A DNA stretch of 9,448 nucleotides from contig CALIEL010000326.1 in NCBI GenBank assembly GCA_938022235.1, positions 1 to 9,448 on the forward strand, written 5' to 3'. Under the pieces are notes generated by a model. The model had not been told where the DNA came from. It ran no database searches and saw only the letters and a program-made list of their open reading frames with translations. Shown in pieces: positions 1-6,458 of this stretch (position 1 is its first letter; every line of letters begins with the position of its first letter). The position numbers were made by a program, and so were the translations under genes. The DNA comes from Oribacterium parvum. GTDB taxonomy: Bacteria; Bacillota; Clostridia; Lachnospirales; Lachnospiraceae.

Positions 1-243
1 AAGAGCCACCGGAACAGTAATGCCAAGGCTCTTGTCCATAGCCTTAACCATAGCGGAAACAGTCTCAAAGCCTGTCATATACTTTCCTGCACCCTCGGAT
101 ACACCAAGGATTACGGGAGACTTGGTCTCTTCACAAGCCAGGAGAATGGACTTGGTCCACTCCAGGTTATTGATATTAAACTGAGGAACGGCGTAATGGG
201 AAGCCAGCGCTTTATCCAACATTTCCTTTGCATTAACTAACAT
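1..243 (-). CDS. fba: Class II fructose-bisphosphate aldolase, N-terminal 81 residues (cut by window edge)
   Basis: This enzyme reversibly cleaves fructose 1,6-bisphosphate to dihydroxyacetone phosphate and glyceraldehyde 3-phosphate in cytoplasmic glycolysis and gluconeogenesis; class II enzymes use a divalent metal, usually zinc. Only the first 81 codons are in the window, with no stop before the left edge. The visible part begins MLVNAKEMLDKAL, then has AVPQFNINNLEW (about residues 18-29) and SPVILGVSEGAGKYM (about 42-56), which I recognise as the start of the Clostridia-type class II aldolase. The metal-binding histidines and catalytic residues would lie beyond the edge. The ATG is supported by AAGGAGG six bases upstream. 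The 84-base gap after thrC contains a TATAAT, so the gene probably has its own promoter. The family is clear; full length and integrity cannot be judged. Confidence 0.93.
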   Translation of the reverse strand, partial: MLVNAKEMLDKALASHYAVPQFNINNLEWTKSILLACEETKSPVILGVSEGAGKYMTGFETVSAMVKAMDKSLGITVPVAL

Positions 244-249
244 ATTGAT

Positions 250-256
250 CCTCCTT
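250..256 (-). promoter_or_regulatory. Ribosome binding site of fba
   Basis: The minus strand reads AAGGAGG, a perfect Shine-Dalgarno core, six bases before the aldolase ATG. It fixes the start codon and fits a highly expressed glycolytic gene. Confidence 0.85.
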
Positions 257-276
257 TTTAGTAAAGAACATTCATA

Positions 277-282
277 ATTATA
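277..282 (-). promoter_or_regulatory. Candidate -10 element of the fba promoter
   Basis: The minus strand has an exact TATAAT 33 bases before the aldolase ATG. No good -35 hexamer is found at a 16-18 base spacing; that region instead holds the GC-rich arms of an imperfect inverted repeat. The call rests on the perfect -10, its place in the only sizeable gap on the left side, and the strong ribosome binding site after it. It could be chance in AT-rich DNA. Confidence 0.45.
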
Positions 283-285
283 AAT

Positions 286-308
286 CTCACCCTAAACTAC
301 GGGGAGAG
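286..308. repeat. Imperfect inverted repeat between thrC and fba
   Basis: CTC-A-CCC at 286-292 pairs with GGG-A-GAG at 302-308, with one central mismatch and a 9-base loop. In the transcribed strand this is a hairpin 19 bases after the thrC stop. It is followed by ATTTATAATTATG, which is AT-rich but not a clean U-run. It could be a weak terminator for thrC or an operator-like site overlapping the expected -35 region of fba. Neither role is proven. Confidence 0.3.
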
Positions 309-327
309 TGTAACACATTTTTAAAGC

Positions 328-1803
328 CTAGGAAAGCAAGAAATGAGAAACCGTCGCCTCCATATCCTCCACTGAGCATACGGTGCTGTGGCGAATTTCT
401 CCCTCCTCCACTTCTTTGACCGGAGCGGGAATAGGCTCCTTCCAAAGCTTTTCCAAAGCTTCGATGCCTTCAAATACATCCTTTGGTACAGGCTCCTTTA
501 AGGCCTTTAAAACAGTCTGGGAGAACTTATACGGACTGGCTGTAGAAACCACAAGACACTTGTCCCGTCTTCCCTGCTCATAGGCGTAGTGGTCTGCAAC
601 TACCTTGGCTACTGCGGTATGGGGATCCAGAACATAGCCTGTTTCCTTATAGGTCTGGAAAATGCTGTGACTACCCTCGGCTTCTTTTCCGTAGCCACTG
701 TAAAAGTCCTTCAGTTCCCTTGCTATCGTCTCAGAAATACGATATTTTCCCTTATCCTTCAGCTCTTCCATCAGCTTCTTACATTCTTCAGCATTTTCTC
801 CGGCAAAATACAGGAGTCTTTCCAGATTGGAGGAAATCAAAATATCCATAGAAGGAGAGGTAGTTACATGGAAGGGACGGTTCTTATCGTAAATTCCCGT
901 ACGGAAAAAGTCTGTTAAAACCTTATTGTCGTTGGAAGCACAAAGAAGCTTTCCTAAGGGAAGTCCCATACCCTTTGCACAATAAGCTGCCAAAATATTT
1001 CCGAAATTTCCGGTAGGTACGGACACGTTCAGGCTCTCTCCTGCCTTCAGCTCCCCGCTTTTCATCAAACGGCAGTAGGCATAAACATAGTAAACAATCT
1101 GAGGAACCAAACGTCCGATGTTAATGGAATTTGCGGAAGAAAGTCTATAACCCTTTTCCAGCAGCTTCTCTTGATAGGCTTTATCGGAGAAAATCTTCTT
1201 TACTCCACTCTGTGCATCATCAAAGTTCCCAAGGATTGCCGCCACATGGGTATTCTGTCCCTTCTGAGCCCGCATCTGCCGCTCCTGGAAAGGGGAAACT
1301 CCGTCCTTAGGGTAGAAGACAATAATCTCACAGCCATCCACATCACAAAAGCCTTCCATAGCAGCCTTTCCGGTATCTCCGGAGGTAGCGGTGAGAATCA
1401 CAATCTTCTCCTGAATCTGATTCTTTTTACAACTTACCTTCATAAGGTATGGAAGAATGGACAATGCCATGTCCTTGAAGGCCAGCGTTCTTCCGTGGAA
1501 AAGCTCAAGGTAATAGCTATCTCCTTTTTTTACCACGGGAGCGATTTCCTTTGTGGAAAACTTATCGTCATAGGCAGAATTAATGCAGTAGCGTAATTCC
1601 TCCTCGGTGAAATCCGTAAGATAAAGCTTCATGATTTCATAAGCCAAATCCTGATAGGATAACTCAGCATAGTCCTCAAGAGACTTTTCCAGTTTAGGCA
1701 TTTCCTGTGGTACAAAAAGTCCCCCGTCCTTTGCCAGTCCCTGCACAATTGCTAAAGACGGACTTACATTTTCTTCTCCTCCGCGAGTGGATTGATAAAC
1801 CAT
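328..1803 (-). CDS. thrC: Threonine synthase
   Basis: This cytoplasmic PLP enzyme converts O-phospho-L-homoserine to L-threonine and phosphate, the last step of threonine synthesis. The 491-residue product has the usual length of the long-form family. It starts with the typical MVYQSTRGG. It carries LFHGRTLAFKDM (101-112), whose Lys110 should bind PLP, then the phosphate-holding loop TATSGDTGKA (138-147), SSANSINIGRL (222-232) and VPTGNFGN (262-269). I chose the ATG at 1803 rather than the in-frame one at 1842. It has AAAGGAG five bases upstream and begins at the conserved N-terminus, whereas 1842 would add 13 unconserved residues and overlap udk. The udk stop lies 13 bases upstream, so the two are probably co-transcribed. 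No hom or thrB is seen nearby. No frameshift or missing key residue was noticed. Confidence 0.96.
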   Translation of the reverse strand: MVYQSTRGGEENVSPSLAIVQGLAKDGGLFVPQEMPKLEKSLEDYAELSYQDLAYEIMKLYLTDFTEEELRYCINSAYDDKFSTKEIAPVVKKGDSYYLELFHGRTLAFKDMALSILPYLMKVSCKKNQIQEKIVILTATSGDTGKAAMEGFCDVDGCEIIVFYPKDGVSPFQERQMRAQKGQNTHVAAILGNFDDAQSGVKKIFSDKAYQEKLLEKGYRLSSANSINIGRLVPQIVYYVYAYCRLMKSGELKAGESLNVSVPTGNFGNILAAYCAKGMGLPLGKLLCASNDNKVLTDFFRTGIYDKNRPFHVTTSPSMDILISSNLERLLYFAGENAEECKKLMEELKDKGKYRISETIARELKDFYSGYGKEAEGSHSIFQTYKETGYVLDPHTAVAKVVADHYAYEQGRRDKCLVVSTASPYKFSQTVLKALKEPVPKDVFEGIEALEKLWKEPIPAPVKEVEEGEIRHSTVCSVEDMEATVSHFLLS

Positions 1804-1808
1804 ATTTT

Positions 1809-1815
1809 CTCCTTT
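1809..1815 (-). promoter_or_regulatory. Ribosome binding site that decides the thrC start
   Basis: The minus strand reads AAAGGAG, five bases before the ATG at 1803. It lies in the 13-base gap after the udk stop and favours the internal ATG over the upstream in-frame one at 1842. Confidence 0.75.
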
Positions 1816-1816
1816 A

Positions 1817-2434
1817 CTACTCATTCTGCAATAAGCTTTCAATCTTTGTCTTCATTAAATCAAATGCAACATCATTCATTCCTGAATTCATCACAATATC
1901 CGCCTTGGCTCTGGTTGGCTCAACATACAGGTAATGCATAGGCTTAACCGTGTTTAAATACTGTTCGGAAATATCCTCCACCTGACGGCCTCTTTCCTTC
2001 ACATCCCGAATAATTCGCCTAATAATTCTTTCGTCCGCATCCGCTTCCACATAAATCTTAATATCAAAAAGGGAGCGCAACTCCGGATTCTCCAGCACCA
2101 AAATTCCCTCCACCAGAATAATTCTCTTCGGTTCTACAACAAAGTACCGGTCAGTTCTGTTGTGGGTACTGAAATCATAGGTGGGAGAGGAAATACTTTC
2201 TCCCCTTCTTAAAGCCTTCAAATGCTTAATCAAAAGATCCGTTTCAAAGGCATCCGGATGGTCATAATTGGCCTTTTGCCGTAGGGCAAAGGGCACTCCG
2301 TCATTGGACTTATAGTAATTGTCGTGGTAGAGAACTGCCACTTCCTCCGGAAAGCATTCTTTGATTCTCTTGGTAAAGGTGGATTTTCCTGAACCGGAAC
2401 CTCCCGCTATACCAATCATTACCGTTGAAAACAT
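1817..2434 (-). CDS. udk: Uridine kinase
   Basis: This enzyme phosphorylates uridine, and usually cytidine, to the monophosphate in pyrimidine salvage. It is a cytoplasmic P-loop kinase of 205 residues, a normal family length. Visible motifs are the Walker A loop GGSGSGKST (11-19), YHDNYYK (36-42, the usual DxYYK region), NYDHPDAF (57-64), PTYDF (84-88), the Walker B-like stretch IILVEGILVLENPELR (105-120), an arginine-rich lid DADERIIRRIIRDVKERGR (132-150) and VEPTRAKADIVMNSG (171-185). Phosphoribulokinase-like relatives share the fold, but these motifs and the size fit Udk best. The ATG at 2434 has GGAAGAGGGG upstream; the next ATG (2419) has no ribosome binding site. It follows the ABC permease gene by 43 bases and precedes thrC by 13. 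The gap before it shows no promoter I would defend, so it may be read from the upstream operon. Confidence 0.96.
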   Translation of the reverse strand: MFSTVMIGIAGGSGSGKSTFTKRIKECFPEEVAVLYHDNYYKSNDGVPFALRQKANYDHPDAFETDLLIKHLKALRRGESISSPTYDFSTHNRTDRYFVVEPKRIILVEGILVLENPELRSLFDIKIYVEADADERIIRRIIRDVKERGRQVEDISEQYLNTVKPMHYLYVEPTRAKADIVMNSGMNDVAFDLMKTKIESLLQNE

Positions 2435-2477
2435 AGTTTCCCCTCTTCCTTTTAAACTTCCTACAGAATATCCTAGT

Positions 2478-3182
2478 TCAATTTGTTTGTAAACCTCTTA
2501 GATATTTTTTCCCTATTCCTAAAAAGCTCAAACTAAAGAGGGTAAAAAACAGAAATGCCAGGATCAGACCGTAGAAAAAATATCCCTGAGTTCTACACCA
2601 GTAAAGTCCATAGAAAACAAACAAAAAGCTGATAAATTCCAGCACGTAGCTCAGTGCCGTGGAATAAGCCGTATTCTTTCCCAGACAACTGCAAAAGATA
2701 CCGAGAGCCGTGCAATAGAGGGCGGAAAAAATATAAAAGAAAAAATATAAAAGCACCAAACTGCCGGAAATTCCGCCATAGATATATAAGGTAGCCAAAA
2801 AAGGAACTGTGGAGGAAAGTAGAGTCAGGTGGGTGGACATATAGGCTATGAGCTTTCCCTGTAGTATGGTCTTTTCCGTACAATCCGTACACAAAAGCAG
2901 AGCTAAGTTGTTTTGCTCTCTTTCCTGGGTAATACTGGAAGCACTTAGGGCAGGAGCCAAAAGCAGAAGAAAAACGAAAAGACCGCCGCCTACATAATAA
3001 TAAAAACGATTAAACATGGCGTAACGAATTTCTCCCGTCTGCTGTGCATTCAAGGAAATATAATAGAGATTTCCGAATAAAAGCACAAAGAGCAAAAGAT
3101 TGGTAAAGAAAATCAGCATAGGAAGAAACAAACTTCGGTTTCCCAGCAAACTGTCCTTACTCCATATCGGATTCTCTTTCAT
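2478..3182 (-). CDS. ABC-2 type transporter permease, six-helix
   Basis: A 234-residue integral membrane protein with about six hydrophobic segments (near residues 17-40, 62-82, 110-134, 140-165, 173-194, 201-223). Between helices 2 and 3 lies SASSITQEREQNNLALLLCTD (80-100) followed by a QGK (108-110). This matches the conserved cytoplasmic ERE...L...(G)K region of ABC-2 permeases, which contacts the ATPase. Such proteins are commonly exporters or envelope-assembly permeases and work as dimers; with only one permease here, a homodimer with the neighbouring ATPase is likely. The gene overlaps the ATPase gene by 26 bases, which indicates translational coupling. AAAGGAG lies about 11 bases before the ATG, a rather long spacing. 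The family call is firm; the substrate is unknown. The closest plan I can think of is GldF-like, but this is inference. Confidence 0.85.
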   Translation of the reverse strand: MKENPIWSKDSLLGNRSLFLPMLIFFTNLLLFVLLFGNLYYISLNAQQTGEIRYAMFNRFYYYVGGGLFVFLLLLAPALSASSITQEREQNNLALLLCTDCTEKTILQGKLIAYMSTHLTLLSSTVPFLATLYIYGGISGSLVLLYFFFYIFSALYCTALGIFCSCLGKNTAYSTALSYVLEFISFLFVFYGLYWCRTQGYFFYGLILAFLFFTLFSLSFLGIGKKYLRGLQTN

Positions 3183-4116
3183 AGGACAAAAGACTCCTTT
3201 CCTCTTGAGATTTTTGAAACAAAACGCCCTCGATACTGCCCTGTTCTCTATAGAAGGAATAAAGCTTGATTCCGCTTTCCACTATATTTTGTAAAAGCCC
3301 GGCCTCTTCCTCCCTGGTTCCCGAAAATCCTACCCGGATTTCATTTTCCCGAAGGCTTATAGACTTGACTTTCGGCTCATTTTTTAAAGCCTGCATAAGT
3401 CCTGTACTCTTCCCCTGTACTTGAATAATAATAGGATTTTGCATGCTGAGCTCTCGGGTAATCTGCGACACCGATCCGCTCCGAATCATTTTTCCCTGAT
3501 GCAAAAAGCCCAGATGGGTGCAAAAGTCCGACACTTCTCCTAAGGAAGAGCCTGTCATGAAAATGCTTTTTCCTTGACTTTGATAATCCAATAGCATGGT
3601 TTTGATTTCTTCCAGTGTTCTCGGATCCAAGCCCGCCAAAGCCTCATCAATAATCAGAATCTTGGGATCGTGCAGAATTGCTCGAACGAAGGAGAGCTTT
3701 TGTAAAGCCGCCTTGGGCAAAAGCTCCATAGCACTGTCCTCCCAAGCCAAAAGCCCGGACATTTCCAGAAGTAGTCGAATCCTTCCCCGAATACGGCTTT
3801 CCTCCATAGAGTAACAGAAGGCAAAAAACGTAAGATACTCTCCCACCCTCATCTGGGGATAGACTCCCGGAATATCGGGCACATAGCCCAGTCTTCGCTT
3901 GAGTCTCCTCAGTCCGGAACCTGCTTCCATATCATCAATAAAAATATGACCGCTATCCAAGGGATAAAGCCCCATAAGCAGATTCACAAGAGTGGATTTT
4001 CCGGTATCCGGAAGTCCCAGCAGGCCAAAAATCTGATCATCGGAAACCTCTAAGGAGAAGTCTTCAATCACCTTTATGCCGCCATAGCTTTTTTTTACAT
4101 TTTGGAATTGAATCAT
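3157..4116 (-). CDS. ABC transporter ATP-binding protein with degenerate signature and H-loop
   Basis: A 319-residue cytoplasmic nucleotide-binding subunit, expected to drive the adjacent permease. Walker A is GLPDTGKST (34-42), and Walker B with the catalytic glutamate is KILIIDEAL (152-160, Asp157/Glu158), followed by the D-loop GLDP (162-165). Other motifs are altered. The Q-loop position reads VPD (Asp81). The signature region reads LLPKAALQKLS (132-142), where relatives have LSxGxxQRL. The H-loop reads MTGSSLGEV, with Ser190 where histidine is expected. Residues about 220-305 form a C-terminal beta-rich domain like those on CcmA/GldA-type ATPases. The ATG overlaps the TGA of the upstream gene as ATGA, with AAGGAGG four bases before it, so translation is coupled. 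It may hydrolyse ATP slowly or act mainly by ATP binding. ABC membership is sure; activity is uncertain. Confidence 0.88.
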   Translation of the reverse strand: MIQFQNVKKSYGGIKVIEDFSLEVSDDQIFGLLGLPDTGKSTLVNLLMGLYPLDSGHIFIDDMEAGSGLRRLKRRLGYVPDIPGVYPQMRVGEYLTFFAFCYSMEESRIRGRIRLLLEMSGLLAWEDSAMELLPKAALQKLSFVRAILHDPKILIIDEALAGLDPRTLEEIKTMLLDYQSQGKSIFMTGSSLGEVSDFCTHLGFLHQGKMIRSGSVSQITRELSMQNPIIIQVQGKSTGLMQALKNEPKVKSISLRENEIRVGFSGTREEEAGLLQNIVESGIKLYSFYREQGSIEGVLFQKSQEERSLLSYERESDME

Positions 4117-6452
4117 GCTTCCTCCTTTGCCACAACATAAATCTGAGGCAGGTACTGCCTGATTTGAGGAGAAACATTGCTTTCCTTCGGTACAAAGCGG
4201 ATATTCAGCTCCTTTTTCTCACTTAAATAGGGAGCGAGCTTCTCTCCTTCCAGAGTTCCGTCCTTGGAGGGAAGCAGGTCATAGCCTCCTGTCTGATAAT
4301 TGTAAAGAGCCATATTTCCCTGAAAATTCTGTAAAAGTTTTCCGTCCTCCAGCTCTATCTTTTCAAAACGAATACCTTCAATATTTTGCTCCTCCCCCAG
4401 AGGATAATGAATTTCCAAGGGAATCATGGGATTCATGGTATTGGTCTGTAAGTCGTATTCTCCGCTGGACACCACAGGGTCTCTGGAAAGGGCACAGTAC
4501 TCTATATTGTCGCCTTCCTTTCGGTCCAAAGCTACTGACTGGGTAAGAATGTGTACGCCGTATTTTTCAATATTCTTCTCTTCAGTAAAGCCCAACTGCT
4601 CCTCTCGAATGAAGCCGAAGAATCGAGCATCAGAAAAATAGCCGTGCAATCTTTCACTTAAGATATAACGAAGAAAATTCTTTCCGTTTCCGCTACTGAT
4701 CAGATTGCTGCTGTACTCGTAATCTCCCACAGGTATGGCTATGCTCTCCAGGGTAGACAGGTCTATTTCCGCCCCGCTCTCCCATTTTCCGCACTTCACC
4801 ATCCTGCCGAAAATATAAAAAAAGCTGTCATAAAAGGTATATTCCGTAGTATTTTTCAGTTTTCCGCTAATCTTTCCCTGATAATAATGGATGGTCCCCT
4901 GAATATCCCCCTTGGCATTGGCGGATTTTTTGTTGATATTAAAATAATGAGGGGCAAAGGCATCACTCTTAATGATATGAATCAGAGACTCTTCTCTGTC
5001 CCTTCGAATATCCATTCGATGCAAATCTTCCTTTTGCAAAAGCTCCGTAAGATCTCCTGTAAAATCCATTCCCTTTACAATAGGATTCACGGTATATTCA
5101 GGCTTTACGGAAAGGCTGATATTATTTTCATTGGGAGAACGCAAATTAATGTAATTCTGTTCCTCCACCGTATCTTCCGTGATTTGAGAAAGCTTAAGGT
5201 AGGAAAGAAAGCTTCCGTTAAAACGAGTTCCCATACCCAGGGACCAAACAATTACTCCCAAAAAAAGCGAAAACAACAGAATGCTCAATCGATAATATTT
5301 TAAATTTCCCTGGGAGCGCATCAAAAGATAAAGCCCCGGTCCCAAAAAAATCAGGCTGGGAAAGAGAATGGCAAAATATAAGGCCAGGGAAGGAAGCTTA
5401 CTCAAATCGGAAAGATTCATCAGCTCCTCTAAATCCCAGTACTGCTTTAAGCTTTTTTCCGATGCGGATATAGACAGGTTATCCAAACGATTTTGCCCAT
5501 AGAGGCTAAGTAGCAGTCTGCCTACATAAGAGCTGTCCTCCGTAGCATAACGTTCCACTTCGGATAAGTCATAGCCTAAAACAGCCAGCAAACCGTTTCC
5601 CTTGGGAAGCACGGAAAGATAGGGCTGATTTTCCGAAAATAGTTCCTCTCTTCCTCCTCTAAAATGTACGGGAGAGCTGAAAACCGATACAGTACTCTCT
5701 TGAGCCAGGTCCCCCTCTGTGCCAAGATGCAAAGCTCTTTCCTGAAAATCCAATTCCTTTTCCAATAAGGCGGAATAATTGTCCCCTAAGATTTCTCTCC
5801 CTCTTGCCCCGGAAAGAGAAAATAAAACTACGCCCCCCTGTTCAATATAGGAATTGATGAAATTTTCCTGTTCCTTGGACAGGGCGGAAAAGGAAATGTC
5901 CCGAATAATCAATAAATCCAAAAGAGAAAGCACCGACTCTTCCTTGGGAAAGGACTCCGGTTGAAATGCAAAAGTTCTGCTTTCCAGAAGTCCGTTATTG
6001 ATTCTGGCATTGTGCAGATAACCGATGCCCTCTCCCTTTTCGGAAAGAATTCCCACAAAAAGCTCCGCATCGGTTCCTGAAATATCCAATCCCACTCTTT
6101 GGCTGTTGATTTGCTCTCCCTGCTTATTCTCAATACTGATAAGCATCTGATTCACACCGGTGGGAAGACTCAGGTTCTTTACAAGCTCCTTTTTATTGTT
6201 GCCTTCCACCACGATGGGATAAGAATATTCCACGATACTTTGGTTGGATTCCGCAAATAAAACTTTTAAATTACCGGAAAAAACCTGTTCCTCCGTATTT
6301 TCCACTGTAAGAAAAAGGGGCAGACTTCTCCCGGACTTCGCCGTATTTTGTATTCCGTACTGGTAGCTTAAATTCAGATTTTCCGCTCTTCCCTCTTTTC
6401 CCATGAGGAAAAGAAAGAAGAGAAATACAAAAATCAACGCCTTCTTTCCCAT
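4113..6452 (-). CDS. Large exported membrane protein with two external domains, unassigned function
   Basis: I cannot name this 779-residue protein. A signal peptide is clear: basic start, hydrophobic residues 5-17, and a likely cleavage after GRA (23). Residues about 24-125 look like a beta-sandwich. Residues about 130-320 have an alpha/beta pattern (FVGILSE; LLDLLIIRDIS; EQGGVVLFSLSG; GNGLLAVLGYDLS) reminiscent of amidotransferase-like folds found in membrane partners of ABC systems. This half has no cysteine, so no such catalysis is expected. Two helices follow (about 355-377 and 387-407), joined by a short basic loop that should be cytoplasmic. Residues 408-779 then form a second external, mostly beta region. 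The gene starts 6 bases after the kinase stop and shares ATGA with the ATPase gene, so it is probably a component of that transporter. The ribosome binding site GGGAG sits unusually close to the ATG. A GldG-like role is possible but unproven. Confidence 0.7.
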   Translation of the reverse strand: MGKKALIFVFLFFLFLMGKEGRAENLNLSYQYGIQNTAKSGRSLPLFLTVENTEEQVFSGNLKVLFAESNQSIVEYSYPIVVEGNNKKELVKNLSLPTGVNQMLISIENKQGEQINSQRVGLDISGTDAELFVGILSEKGEGIGYLHNARINNGLLESRTFAFQPESFPKEESVLSLLDLLIIRDISFSALSKEQENFINSYIEQGGVVLFSLSGARGREILGDNYSALLEKELDFQERALHLGTEGDLAQESTVSVFSSPVHFRGGREELFSENQPYLSVLPKGNGLLAVLGYDLSEVERYATEDSSYVGRLLLSLYGQNRLDNLSISASEKSLKQYWDLEELMNLSDLSKLPSLALYFAILFPSLIFLGPGLYLLMRSQGNLKYYRLSILLFSLFLGVIVWSLGMGTRFNGSFLSYLKLSQITEDTVEEQNYINLRSPNENNISLSVKPEYTVNPIVKGMDFTGDLTELLQKEDLHRMDIRRDREESLIHIIKSDAFAPHYFNINKKSANAKGDIQGTIHYYQGKISGKLKNTTEYTFYDSFFYIFGRMVKCGKWESGAEIDLSTLESIAIPVGDYEYSSNLISSGNGKNFLRYILSERLHGYFSDARFFGFIREEQLGFTEEKNIEKYGVHILTQSVALDRKEGDNIEYCALSRDPVVSSGEYDLQTNTMNPMIPLEIHYPLGEEQNIEGIRFEKIELEDGKLLQNFQGNMALYNYQTGGYDLLPSKDGTLEGEKLAPYLSEKKELNIRFVPKESNVSPQIRQYLPQIYVVAKEEA

Positions 6453-6458
6453 TTCTCC

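Noticed and set aside
383..1596. Several open frames on the + strand opposite thrC
   Set aside because: They lie wholly opposite a gene with strong family motifs, have no good ribosome binding site that I can see, and their translations resemble no family. They are antisense shadows.
1804..1842. Longer threonine synthase starting at the ATG at 1842
   Set aside because: It adds 13 residues not typical of the family and overlaps udk, and the ATG at 1803 has a well-placed AAAGGAG.
4887..5303. 138-codon + strand open frame opposite the exported protein gene
   Set aside because: It has no ribosome binding site or recognisable domain, and the opposite frame has a signal peptide, membrane helices and coupled overlaps.
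4113..6452. Active glutamine amidotransferase domain in the exported protein
   Set aside because: The amidotransferase-like half contains no cysteine, so the nucleophile is absent.
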